Shown here: one piece after another, positions 54,231-63,155 of the stretch
Layout of the letters: every line of letters begins with the position of its first letter
Position numbering within the stretch: the first letter of the stretch is position 1
Assembly: GCF_903915725.1 (NCBI RefSeq)
Contig: NZ_CAIWTY010000008.1
Coordinates: 1-64,000 of the forward strand
Direction: 5' to 3'
DNA from: an uncultured Rhodopila sp.
Lineage (GTDB): Bacteria > Pseudomonadota > Alphaproteobacteria > Acetobacterales > Acetobacteraceae
Length of the DNA: 64,000 nt
Position numbers and translations under genes: made by a program
The notes under the pieces: model-generated
What the model was told of the DNA's origin: nothing
Databases searched by the model: none
What the model saw: the letters and a program-made list of their open reading frames with translations, nothing else

Positions 54231-56126
54231 ATGAAGTCGCAGATCCTCGCCGCGATCGGCGAGCATGGACTACAACCCGCGGCGGCCCTGAACGCCGCGC
54301 TGGCCGCCAATGATCGGGTCAAATACGCCTTTTCGCTGTTGCAGATGGCGATGTCTCATGCCGAGGACCCGGAACAGACCGCGCCAACGCTGAAGCAGGA
54401 GCGTGTCGGCTGCGGCATCGATGATCCGGACCTCGACACGGCCGTCGCCGCATCCCGCATGGAGGGCACATCCTGCCACATGCCCGGCGCCGCCCGGGTC
54501 TTCGCGCGGATCGAGGAAGACGTGCGACTGATGGCCGCGCCGGTGCTCGCCGAAACGCCGGACGGACTCCCTGCCCGGGCCGATGGGCTCTTGGCGGCGC
54601 TGCCGGCAAGCAAGGACGATCTGTTCGATCCCGCCGCCACGACAGCGATGATGCAGGCCGGGCACGGCCACATCGACAGCCTGCACCATCTGGTCATGGA
54701 CCTGCACAAGCGCCTGAACGCCATGCAGGCAGCGCTGGCCGAGGAAACGCTCGATGGCGCCGCGACATACAGCCTGACCGCCGCGGACCGCCCGATGGTC
54801 GCTGCCTTCATGGCCGGCGTCAATCGGACCGCGAAACTGAAATTTGCCCATCCCGGCCTGGCCACGACAGCCACCCGCGCTGGCGACCGTCTGGTCATTC
54901 AGAACGACATCGGCACGACGGATGCGCATGTCATTGTCATCCACGTGCAGGATCTCAGCGTCAGTGTAACGTATACCGACGTGCATCCCGAAAGGCTGGC
55001 CTTCTTCCAGGATATGCTGAAGCCGCGCGGCGTCGCGTGGGAGGCCCAACGCACCGCGCTGCTCGCCGCCGGCGCGCCGTTCTATCTCGCGACCGGCACG
55101 GTGAAGGCAACCGATGAGGCTGGCTGCCAGGCCTATCTCGACTTTCTCGGCTCGCGGCTGGTCTTCCTGATCGACTGGAACCGCGCCCGCAAACAACTGC
55201 GCCAGTTCCTGCGCGGTCCGGATCGTCTTGTCCTGTTAAGCTGGGCGGCGGAGGCCGGCATCGGACATCGGGGTTTTCTGGAACTTGGCGGCGCGCGGCT
55301 GGTCAACCAGGCGATCGAGATGACCGCCGGATCATCAATGCATTTCGGCGACCGGCTGTGCGACGTGCTCGGTGATGTGGAGACCCAGGCGTTCCTGCGT
55401 TTCGTGTTTCAGACAGCGACACAGGGTCTGTTGCAAGGCACGTCGCATACCCTGATCCATGATCGTATCCGTGTGACCTTGGCGACTCATTTCAGCAACG
55501 AGCAACGGCAACTTCTGCGGATGGCAGCCGATCATGCCGGATTGATTTTCGAGCTGGCGAACCTGGTGCGGGATGGCGTGCAGGCCGAAGCGGACGGCTC
55601 CGGCAAGCGGGCCAAACGCGCCCGCCGGTTCGAACATGACGCCGATCAGTTGGTTGTGGAGACGCGGGAAGCGGTGCGCCGCCGTCCCGACTTCGGGGTC
55701 TTCCTGAAACTGCTCGAGGCGGCGGACGATGCGGCGGACGAGCTGGAAGATGCCGTCTTTCTGCTCGATCTCGATACGCTCCAGGGCAAACCGCTGGAGG
55801 CTATGCAGACACTGGCTGACCTCCTGGCGGAAGCCTCGCAGGAATGGATCAAGGCATTGGGTCATGCCGCTCAGATCGGCCGAGCGGCCGGACGGGCGGA
55901 GACCGAGGACTTCCTGGAAGCGGTGGATCGCGTTTCGGCACTGGAACATCAGGCCGACGATGCGGAACGTGCGCTGGCAGCGTCCGCCATTCAGCACGCC
56001 AAGGATTTTCGTCAGTTGCATCTGTTCACCGCCATCGGCGGCAAGTTCGAGGCCGCCGCGGATGCGCTGAAGCATGTCAGTCTGCTGCTGCGCGATCACG
56101 TGCTGGAGGATGTCATTGATGGCTGA
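54231..56126 (+). CDS. Long DUF47/PhoU-like protein with a ~430-residue N-terminal module of unknown function
   Basis: 631 aa from the ATG at 54231 (AAGGAG 5 nt upstream). Residues about 440-631 are DUF47 (PhoU-like): RRFEHDADQLVVETREAVRRRPDFGVFLKLLEAADDAADELEDAVFLL...DAVDR-like VDRVSALEHQADDAERALA with the E/D-xxx-D metal motifs. The first 430 residues have no family I recognise: helical start (AAIGEHGLQPAAALNAALAANDRVKYAFSLLQMAM), a middle with a beta-rich part (DRLVIQNDIGTTDAHVIVIHVQDLSVSVTYTDVHPERL), and LLSWAAEAGIGHRGF. DUF47 proteins usually are about 210 aa and partner PiT. It overlaps the PPDK-like gene by 8 nt. Confidence 0.85.
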   Translation: MKSQILAAIGEHGLQPAAALNAALAANDRVKYAFSLLQMAMSHAEDPEQTAPTLKQERVGCGIDDPDLDTAVAASRMEGTSCHMPGAARVFARIEEDVRLMAAPVLAETPDGLPARADGLLAALPASKDDLFDPAATTAMMQAGHGHIDSLHHLVMDLHKRLNAMQAALAEETLDGAATYSLTAADRPMVAAFMAGVNRTAKLKFAHPGLATTATRAGDRLVIQNDIGTTDAHVIVIHVQDLSVSVTYTDVHPERLAFFQDMLKPRGVAWEAQRTALLAAGAPFYLATGTVKATDEAGCQAYLDFLGSRLVFLIDWNRARKQLRQFLRGPDRLVLLSWAAEAGIGHRGFLELGGARLVNQAIEMTAGSSMHFGDRLCDVLGDVETQAFLRFVFQTATQGLLQGTSHTLIHDRIRVTLATHFSNEQRQLLRMAADHAGLIFELANLVRDGVQAEADGSGKRAKRARRFEHDADQLVVETREAVRRRPDFGVFLKLLEAADDAADELEDAVFLLDLDTLQGKPLEAMQTLADLLAEASQEWIKALGHAAQIGRAAGRAETEDFLEAVDRVSALEHQADDAERALAASAIQHAKDFRQLHLFTAIGGKFEAAADALKHVSLLLRDHVLEDVIDG

Positions 56127-57732
56127 TCTCCATTTCATTCTGCCGGGAGTGACGCCCGCCACGGGCGGCGCGCAGGAGGTTGGCAACAAAGCCTGGAGCC
56201 TGATGCTGATGGCGCAGGCCGGGCTTCCGGTGCCGCCGGCTTTCGTGCTGCCCACGGCCTGGTGCGGGCGCAGCGAACCGGCGCTTGTGAGGCAAACCCT
56301 GGCCGAGGGAATCGGGCGTCTCGAAGCCGCGACAGGTTTGACATTTGGCGGGGCGCGGCGGCCGCTGCTGGTGTCCGTCCGTTCCGGAGGTGCCGTGTCG
56401 ATGCCGGGCATGATGGAAACCGTGCTCGATGTCGGCCTGAACACCGACACGGTCGAGGCGCTGGTTCGCCTGACCGGAAATCCGCGGCTCGCCTGGGACA
56501 GTTTTCGGCGTTTCGTGCAGGGTTATGCGGAAGTCGTTTCGAACTTGCCGACCGGACCGTTCGATGCGCTTGTTGCGGCGGCGCTGGTGCAGGGTGAAGC
56601 GGAGACCGAACGGGAACTGGATCATCGCGCGTTGCGGGCACTGACTTTGGCGATGCTGGATTGCTTCCGCACTCTCACCGGCGCCGCGTTTCCGGCCGAT
56701 CCTCAACAGCAACTTGCGATGGCCGCCGAGGCGGTCTTCCGATCCTGGGATGCGCCCAAGGCGGCAAGTTACCGGCGGATGAACGGCATCAGCGACAATG
56801 CCGGCACGGCGGTTACGGTCCAGACCATGGTCTTCGGCAATGCCGGCGGCGAATCGGGTGCGGGCGTCGGCTTTACCCGCGATCCTGCCACCGGCGCGCG
56901 AACGTTCTATTTCGATTTCCAGTTCAACGGCCAGGGCGAGGACGTCGTCGCCGGCCGCCACAAGCTGCGCGATAATGATCGCCTGCGCCTTGTACTGCCC
57001 GCCGTCTGGAAACGGCTGAACGACATCTGCCACACGCTGGAGGTACTGTTTGGCGATGCGCAGGACTTCGAGTTTACTGTGCAGTCATCCGAGTTGTTCA
57101 TGCTTCAGTCGCGGCGAGCCAAGCGCACGGACTGGGCGGCTTTGGCAATCGCCGTCGACATGGTTCAGGAGGGCGCATTGACCCCGGCCGAGGGGCTGGC
57201 GCGGCTGGATGGCATCGACCTGGACGCCGTGGTCAGGACCAGCTTCGTGCAGCCTGTCCCTGCGACCCTGGCGACGGCTCAGATTGCCAGCATGGGCGTT
57301 GCGTCCGGCGCCATCGCGTTGGATCCGGCAGCCGTGAAGCGGATGACGACAGAAGGGACGCCGGCGATCCTGGTGCGCCGGGATACGGTGACCTCGGATA
57401 TCGAGGGGATGGCTTTGGCCGCCGGGATTCTGACGGCCTCGGGCGGCCGGACATCGCATGCGGCGGTGGTGGCGCGCCAACTGGGGAAAGTGTGCCTCGT
57501 GGCTTGTCCGGGACTGGAGATCGATCTCGACAGGCGCCAGTGCGGTATCGGGGGGACGCGCCTGGACGAGGGCGATTTCCTGTCGCTGGACGGCAATTCC
57601 GGTGCGGTGCATGCGGGCCGTCTGGCGTTGTTGACCGAGAGACCGGAGCTGGCGCTGGCGGTTGTCGCGGGCTGGCACAAAGCGGACCATGGCAAGGCCA
57701 AGCGGAGACCCCGTGTGGCGCGGCCCGGGTAG
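56119..57732 (+). CDS. Pyruvate-phosphate-dikinase-like protein lacking the PEP-binding domain
   Basis: 537 aa (full PPDK is about 880). It has the ATP-grasp nucleotide domain typical of [71 protein letters not shown] and [20 protein letters not shown]. The swivelling phosphohistidine domain (about 395-510) carries H447 in [16 protein letters not shown]. It then stops; the C-terminal PEP/pyruvate TIM barrel is missing. It could autophosphorylate on His with ATP and Pi and pass the phosphate on. It overlaps the DUF47 gene by 8 nt, so the two are coupled. Confidence 0.9.
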   Translation: MADLHFILPGVTPATGGAQEVGNKAWSLMLMAQAGLPVPPAFVLPTAWCGRSEPALVRQTLAEGIGRLEAATGLTFGGARRPLLVSVRSGGAVSMPGMMETVLDVGLNTDTVEALVRLTGNPRLAWDSFRRFVQGYAEVVSNLPTGPFDALVAAALVQGEAETERELDHRALRALTLAMLDCFRTLTGAAFPADPQQQLAMAAEAVFRSWDAPKAASYRRMNGISDNAGTAVTVQTMVFGNAGGESGAGVGFTRDPATGARTFYFDFQFNGQGEDVVAGRHKLRDNDRLRLVLPAVWKRLNDICHTLEVLFGDAQDFEFTVQSSELFMLQSRRAKRTDWAALAIAVDMVQEGALTPAEGLARLDGIDLDAVVRTSFVQPVPATLATAQIASMGVASGAIALDPAAVKRMTTEGTPAILVRRDTVTSDIEGMALAAGILTASGGRTSHAAVVARQLGKVCLVACPGLEIDLDRRQCGIGGTRLDEGDFLSLDGNSGAVHAGRLALLTERPELALAVVAGWHKADHGKAKRRPRVARPG

Positions 57733-57875
57733 TCTCCGAAGCTGCGGAAACGACTGTCAGCCGCTCAGGATCGGTTTTACCGGACGTTCGGTGGCACGCA
57801 CTGCTCGATAGGGCGCGGTGCTTCGAGAAACTGATCGCGCCTCGCCTGCGCGAGCGACATAGGGATCGGATTATC

Positions 57876-58706
57876 ATGGGCGAAACAATAGCCATCGGCG
57901 CACCGGGTGCCGTCGTATCACCGATGGGAACGCCTGAGGCGGGAATCCGCAACCCGCCGAAAATGGCGGTCCGGCATTTGGATTTCTATTACGGTGACAA
58001 TCATGTTTTGAAGGATGTTTCGCTGGACCTGCCGCCCCGGCAGGTTACCGGCCTGATCGGCCCATCCGGCTGCGGAAAATCGACGTTGTTGCGGGTACTC
58101 AACCGGATGTACGAGCTATATCCGGCGCAGCACCTGACTGGCGCGGTAACCCTCGACGGTCGCGACATCCTTGGCCCTGCAGTTGACCTCCGCCGGTTGC
58201 GCAGCCGCGTCGGCATGGTGGCGCAAGAGCAGACGACCTTCCCGATGTCGATCCACGACAACATCGCATTCGGCATCAAGCTGCACGAGCATCTTTCCCG
58301 TGCTGAACGAGATCACCGGGTGGAGGACGCGCTGACCGCCGCCGGCCTTTGGACCGAGGTGAAGGATCGGCTGCGGGAGCCGGCAAGCGCCCTGTCCGGC
58401 GGCCAGCAACAGCGCCTGTGCATAGCCCGCACCCTGGCGACCCGGCCGGAGGTCATCCTGCTGGACGAGCCAACGAGTGCGCTGGACCCGATCAGCATGG
58501 CGAAGATCGAGGATATGATCGATACCCTGAAGCAGACGATCACGATCGCTCTGGTGACCCATAACTTGCAACAGGCGGCGCGGTGCGCCGATCAGGTCGC
58601 GTTTTTCTATTTGGGGGAAGTGGTGGAGGTTGGTCCGTCGGCACAGATGTTCACAGCGCCCAAACAGACGCGGACACAGAATTACATAACCGGTAAGTTT
58701 GGCTGA
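57876..58706 (+). CDS. pstB: PstB-like phosphate ABC-transporter ATPase, orphan
   Basis: 276 aa from the ATG at 57876. ABC ATPase with Walker [11 protein letters not shown]-loop, ABC signature [15 protein letters not shown], Walker [13 protein letters not shown] and the switch His in [31 protein letters not shown] and NYITGKFG at the C-terminus are PstB hallmarks. No PstS, PstC or PstA gene is near. It lies 143 bp behind the PPDK-like gene, on the same strand. The N-terminal 30 residues ([21 protein letters not shown]) are extra. It may work with distant PstCA or in regulation. Confidence 0.92.
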   Translation: MGETIAIGAPGAVVSPMGTPEAGIRNPPKMAVRHLDFYYGDNHVLKDVSLDLPPRQVTGLIGPSGCGKSTLLRVLNRMYELYPAQHLTGAVTLDGRDILGPAVDLRRLRSRVGMVAQEQTTFPMSIHDNIAFGIKLHEHLSRAERDHRVEDALTAAGLWTEVKDRLREPASALSGGQQQRLCIARTLATRPEVILLDEPTSALDPISMAKIEDMIDTLKQTITIALVTHNLQQAARCADQVAFFYLGEVVEVGPSAQMFTAPKQTRTQNYITGKFG

Positions 58707-58842
58707 AGGCTGCCGGTGCGATTGCCCTTTCGTCTTGCGCCCGCCGCTCCGCGGCAACGGCTGAAGGAAGCCCGAAGCGAAGCGTAACCTCCATGAATTT
58801 TTTCAGACAATCCTGGTCCAGGCATCGTCAGGGCCTGCCCTC

Positions 58843-59700
58843 GTGCTACTCCGCTCAAGAAATCATTTGCGCGGAAACATGCAGCCCGGGCACCTCCCGA
58901 CCATCGACTGGCGCTACTGGCTCGCCATCCTCATCGCCAGCGTGTGCGGCACGAATCTCGGTGACCTTGGCTCGCAAACCATGGGTCTCGGCTTCGTCAG
59001 CGCATTGCTGCCGTTCGCGGCGGCGTTCGCATTCCTGTTCCGAGTGCAGCGGCGAGCAGGCCGCGCTCGGGAACTCTGTTATTGGCTTATGATCATCGTC
59101 TGCCGCGCGGCCGCCACGAACATCGCAGACCTCGCCACGCACGAGCTTAAGGTGGCATACAGCCTAACCGCCTGCGCACTCGTGGTACTGCTGGTTACCA
59201 TCCTGGCAGTGGGCGCCGCACTCGGGCAAACCACTGTCCGCAGCACGCGTCTCGGCGACGGACCGTGGCAGAATGTGCCGGACGCAAATCCTACCTACTG
59301 GGCTGCGATATTGACGGCGAGCGTGTTCGGCACGGCAACGGGCGATTTCATCGCCGACGATTGCTGGCTTGGCGTCGGTCCGGCGGCCCTGGTCCTGACG
59401 GTCCTTACGGCGATGCTGGTTCTGGTCAGCCTGCGTGATGGACCCGAAATAAAGCCTTTGTACTGGCTGACGATCGTGGCGGTTCGGATCGCCGGCACCA
59501 ATATCGGCGATTTCCTCGCCGGTGAGGATGGGCTGAATGTCGGGATCCCGGCGGCCAGCGTCGCTAGCTGCGCAGTTCTGGCTTGCGTCGTATTCCTTCG
59601 AAAAGACGGCCGCCGCATGCCCGTGCTCCACGCCGCTCGTGGTCGTTCTCCGGCATCCGAACCTGCTCCGCAAGCTCGTCGCCTTTTCGGGCTGCTATGA
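58843..59700 (+). CDS. Four-fold-repeat multi-pass membrane protein (COG4705-like)
   Basis: 285 aa (start GTG at 58843, or ATG at 58879 giving 273 aa). It has about 8-9 transmembrane segments. A motif recurs four times: YWLAILIASVCGTNLGDL, YWLMIIVCRAAATNIADL, YWAAILTASVFGTATGDF, YWLTIVAVRIAGTNIGDF, i.e. YW...(G/A)T..(G/A)D, a repeat seen in 'uncharacterised membrane-anchored' COG4705 proteins. The Asp and Thr residues in the helices suggest ion or solute handling. It is last in the run of phosphate-linked genes on the plus strand. Confidence 0.8.
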   Translation: MLLRSRNHLRGNMQPGHLPTIDWRYWLAILIASVCGTNLGDLGSQTMGLGFVSALLPFAAAFAFLFRVQRRAGRARELCYWLMIIVCRAAATNIADLATHELKVAYSLTACALVVLLVTILAVGAALGQTTVRSTRLGDGPWQNVPDANPTYWAAILTASVFGTATGDFIADDCWLGVGPAALVLTVLTAMLVLVSLRDGPEIKPLYWLTIVAVRIAGTNIGDFLAGEDGLNVGIPAASVASCAVLACVVFLRKDGRRMPVLHAARGRSPASEPAPQARRLFGLL

Positions 59701-59782
59701 TCTAAAGCACAAGACACCGGACTTCGCCGGTTGCGGGACTCGTCTTGCTGTGATCTGAGCATGGCGTGGCCGCCCGGCTTTG

Positions 59783-62068
59783 TCACTGGCCGCCGGCACC
59801 GCCCAACTTCCGCTGAAGCCGCTCACGCAAGCGCCGGTTGGGGTCGGGGGAGCCCGAAAGGCGTTCGTCTGCCGCTGTCGTCGGGATGGACGCCGCACCG
59901 GCCAGCGCCTCGCGCATATCTTCCGTCAGACGGTGCATTTCGGTCTGGTCCCGGATGAGATGCGGAGTAATCAGCACCAACAACTCGGTGCGGGTATGCT
60001 CGTTACTTTGCGTCCCGGCCAAAGCGCCCAGGATCGGGATGTCCTTCAGCCAGGGGATGCCCTGGTTGCCGCGCGACATCGTGTCCTGGATCAATCCGGC
60101 CAGCCCGACAGTCTGTCCGTCCTGCACCACGACCCGGGTGGTGAGGTTGCGCTCGTCAAACGTCGGGCTGGCGATCCCGCTTGTGGAGGTTGTCGTGTTG
60201 ACGTCGCTGACTTCCTGCGACACGTCCAACGTGATCAACCCGCCCGCGTTGACCCTCGGCGTCACCGCCAGGATCACTCCCGTCGGCTGATAGGCAATCG
60301 AATTTATGACCGGCGCGTTCGACGTCAGCGTGCTTTGCGAACTCGCGGTCAGATACGGCACCAGAGAGCCAACCTGCAGCCGCGCCTGCTGGTTGTCGAC
60401 CACGGTGACCTGGGGCGACGACAGCACATTGACCGTGGTGACCGCCTGCAGCGCTGAGATTGCTATCGGCGCGCCGCCCAGGCCGCCGCCGCCCAGCAGG
60501 AACCCCGGGAACGAGGTTCCCAGCGCAATCGCCGCCGGTGAGGCGACGGCGGCATTGGCATTGTTCAGCACGCCGTTGATCCCGCCGGCCTTGAAGAAGA
60601 ACTGCGTGCCGTATTTGAGACTGTCGTTGAGCGTGACTTCGGCGATAGTGGCGTCGATGCGCACCTGCATCGGCAGGATGTCGATCTTCGCCAACATGCC
60701 TAGGACGGTGTCTTCCTCGTCCCGGGTGCCATAAATCAGCACCGCGCTGTTCTGCGCATTGGGCAGGATGCGCAGGGCGTCCGCGTTCTCCTCGCCACCG
60801 CCCTGGTCAACACCCCCAAGCAGCGGATTCGCCTGCGCCGGTGCAGCGGTGGCGGCCGGGGTGGTTCGCCCGATGGAACCTCCGGCGGACGAGTTTGATC
60901 CCGTCGACCCGATGCTTCCGCCGATACCGCCGCTCCCCATGCCAAATCCACCCGTGGCGCCGGCGCCCGCCCCGCCGGCCTGGGCTGAAATGCCCTGGCC
61001 AATGCCCGACCCGCCGATGGTTGGGGCGGCGGCGGATGGCTGGGTCTCCGGCTGAGCGGTGACGTTGTTCGGGGTGAACGCCATCTGCAATGTGTAGGCG
61101 ATGGTGTTGGCGTTGCTGGCCTGCAGGTAGAACACATGCCAGCTCCGGACCGTGTGCCGCCGCTGCCGCTCGATCAGCCCGTATACCCGGCGTGCCGCGT
61201 CGATGTAGCGCGCCTGCGGCGAGACGATCAGCACCGCATTGAACCGCACCAGCGGCACCACCTGCACCAGGCCGGTCAAAGCGCCGCCCGGCTGCGAGCC
61301 TCCCGCCAGACCGCGAAAGGACTCCCGCATGGCCTCGGCGAAATCGCGCGCGCTGCCGCTGGCGACCGGCAGGACGGCATAGGATTGATGCGTCAGTTCG
61401 TCGGCGTCGAATGTCCGGACCAGGTCGCGCACCGCCTGCACCTGGGCCGGATCGCCGCTGACCAGCAGGGCGTTGAGACCGGTCTCGGCCACGACCTTGG
61501 CGTTCGCGCCGGTCAGCGGCTGCAGCACCTTGGCCAGTTCATCGGCCGAGACAAATTGCAAAGGGATGATCACGCTGCCGGCCACGCCGGCCGTCGTCGC
61601 CGCGATGATCCGGAACATGTCCTGGTCCGGCACCAGCGCCGCACCGGCATTGGCCAGCAGCACCTGCAACGCCGGCAGCAATTGCCGCCCCGACAGCGGT
61701 TGCGCGGTATGCAGCGTCGCCGTGCCATGCACGGCCGGATCGATGGTGTAATTGACGTGCAGCAGGCCGCCGAGGATCTGCGCCGCCACCTCGCGGATAT
61801 CGGTGTCGGAGAAGTCCAGTGAAAAGGGACCCGCGGGCGGTTCGGGGCGATGCGCGATGTCCGTTGGCGAGCCACGCGTGCCGTACCCGATTTCGGCTGG
61901 CGGCAGTGCGGGCGCGCCCAACGCTCCATTGCTCCGGGGCGACGCGGCGAGTGCCGCCGCCGAGGTCGCCAAAGGCGGCAGGGCGGGCTTGTCCGGCTTC
62001 TGGCAGGCGAACAGCGAACCGAGGGCGGCCAGCGTCAGCAGCAAGCGGCGAAAGGCCGGGATGGTCAC
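59783..62068 (-). CDS. gspD: Type II secretion secretin GspD
   Basis: 761 aa from a GTG at 62068 that overlaps the upstream gene's stop (GTGA). Lipoprotein signal peptide (FRRLLLTLAALGSLFAC). N0/N1 secretin domains (DFSDTDIREVAAQILGGLLHVNYTID), repeated N-domains, a Gly/Ser-rich insert (residues about 335-420) and the C-terminal secretin channel (VNVLSSPQVTVVDNQQARLQVGSLVPYL, TTRVVVQDGQTVGLAGLIQDTMSRGNQGIPWLKDIPILGALAGT). It forms the outer-membrane pore of the T2SS. The terminal part is RERLQRKLGGAGGQ. Confidence 0.95.
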   Translation of the reverse strand: MTIPAFRRLLLTLAALGSLFACQKPDKPALPPLATSAAALAASPRSNGALGAPALPPAEIGYGTRGSPTDIAHRPEPPAGPFSLDFSDTDIREVAAQILGGLLHVNYTIDPAVHGTATLHTAQPLSGRQLLPALQVLLANAGAALVPDQDMFRIIAATTAGVAGSVIIPLQFVSADELAKVLQPLTGANAKVVAETGLNALLVSGDPAQVQAVRDLVRTFDADELTHQSYAVLPVASGSARDFAEAMRESFRGLAGGSQPGGALTGLVQVVPLVRFNAVLIVSPQARYIDAARRVYGLIERQRRHTVRSWHVFYLQASNANTIAYTLQMAFTPNNVTAQPETQPSAAAPTIGGSGIGQGISAQAGGAGAGATGGFGMGSGGIGGSIGSTGSNSSAGGSIGRTTPAATAAPAQANPLLGGVDQGGGEENADALRILPNAQNSAVLIYGTRDEEDTVLGMLAKIDILPMQVRIDATIAEVTLNDSLKYGTQFFFKAGGINGVLNNANAAVASPAAIALGTSFPGFLLGGGGLGGAPIAISALQAVTTVNVLSSPQVTVVDNQQARLQVGSLVPYLTASSQSTLTSNAPVINSIAYQPTGVILAVTPRVNAGGLITLDVSQEVSDVNTTTSTSGIASPTFDERNLTTRVVVQDGQTVGLAGLIQDTMSRGNQGIPWLKDIPILGALAGTQSNEHTRTELLVLITPHLIRDQTEMHRLTEDMREALAGAASIPTTAADERLSGSPDPNRRLRERLQRKLGGAGGQ

Positions 62069-62565
62069 TGTGCGCCGCCACGCTCTGGCTCGGGGGCCGT
62101 GGCGACGTCCGGCGCCCTGGCGTCGGCATAACTGGGGCGAAGCACGCGTTCTCCTTCGGATGAAGTCACCGTCACCTGTCCGGGAGCGATCCTGCGCACG
62201 GTGAAGCGGCCGATGCCGGCGCCTTCCGCGGCGACGTGCGGATGCCCGGCAGTGTCGGCAAAAATGGCGCTCCGCCGCGCCGGTCCGACGATCACGCCGG
62301 CCAGCCGCGGCAGCTCCGTTTCGGTGGCGTCCGGCGCGGGCACCGTCCGGGTGGCTGGCCGGCGGTCGGGACTGAACAGCGGGCGGCCCAGCAGCCGGGG
62401 CGCGAGGGCTGCCAACACCGCCTGGTCGGGCGCCCCGGCGGTGCCCGGCGGCGGCGCCGGCAGCGCTGCCGCGATATCCGGCGCCTCGTCCGGAGCACCG
62501 GACTCCAGCGCCAGCACCACAGCCAGACCGGCTGCCAGGCCGAACAGCAGGAGCCAGCGCATCAT
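62065..62565 (-). CDS. Type II secretion GspC/GspN-like inner-membrane protein
   Basis: 166 aa with one N-terminal membrane helix (WLLLFGLAAGLAVVLALE), a Pro/Ala-rich linker and a periplasmic homology region (RPLFSPDRRPATRT, ELPRLAGVIVGPARRSAIFADTAGHPHVAAEGAGIGRFTVRRI). This short layout is like GspC HR domains or the GspN-type proteins of alphaproteobacterial T2SS, linking secretin and inner-membrane platform. Overlaps gspM by 4 nt and gspD by 4 nt. Confidence 0.75.
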   Translation of the reverse strand: MMRWLLLFGLAAGLAVVLALESGAPDEAPDIAAALPAPPPGTAGAPDQAVLAALAPRLLGRPLFSPDRRPATRTVPAPDATETELPRLAGVIVGPARRSAIFADTAGHPHVAAEGAGIGRFTVRRIAPGQVTVTSSEGERVLRPSYADARAPDVATAPEPERGGAQ

Positions 62566-63155
62566 GGCTTGCCGCCGGCTTCCGGCATCGCGGCACGGTA
62601 GGCCGTCACGGTGAAGGTGGCCGTCACCGGCAACCCGGCATCACGGCCGTTGGCCGCCGGACCGCGCAACGCGATGTCGTCCGCGATCATCGGCATCTCC
62701 GCCCGCGCGAGTGCCAGCAACAGCGCGACCAGCGATGTGTAGGGCGCGGTCGCAGTCACCCGGACGGCAATGGCCCGGAACGCGCCCACCGCCCGTGTCG
62801 GCAGGATCTCCTGGCTGGCGATCCGCACGCCCGCGGCGGTGGCCTGTTCATCCAGCGCCTGTTGCAGCGCCGCGGCGGCCAGCGAGTCGCTGGCGCCCGG
62901 CAACACCGCACTGCTTGGCCGAACTGACGTGGCAACCCGGCCGGCCTGGTCACGCAACCCCGGCAGGGTCGCCACCCGGGCCTCCATCCTCCGGATCAGC
63001 GCCTCCTGACGTCGCAGCCGATCGGCCCGGTCCTGGAAATTGTCCAGCAGCGGCAAGCCGATGCCCGACCAGGCGGCGGCCGCGGCAAGCAGCAGCATGC
63101 CGAGCGCCAGGGCCTGGCCGCGCCGTCCGGAGGGCAGGGTTACGGCCGAGCTCAA
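62562..63155 (-). CDS. gspM: Type II secretion protein GspM (subtype b)
   Basis: 197 aa. One transmembrane helix (ALALGMLLLAAAAAWSGIGLPLL), a coiled coil (RADRLRRQEALIRRMEARVATL) and a ferredoxin-like periplasmic domain (TAPYTSLVALLLALARAEMPMIADDIALRG). Interacts with GspL in the inner-membrane platform. The gene overlaps both neighbours by 4 nt within the operon. Confidence 0.85.
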   Translation of the reverse strand: MSSAVTLPSGRRGQALALGMLLLAAAAAWSGIGLPLLDNFQDRADRLRRQEALIRRMEARVATLPGLRDQAGRVATSVRPSSAVLPGASDSLAAAALQQALDEQATAAGVRIASQEILPTRAVGAFRAIAVRVTATAPYTSLVALLLALARAEMPMIADDIALRGPAANGRDAGLPVTATFTVTAYRAAMPEAGGKP

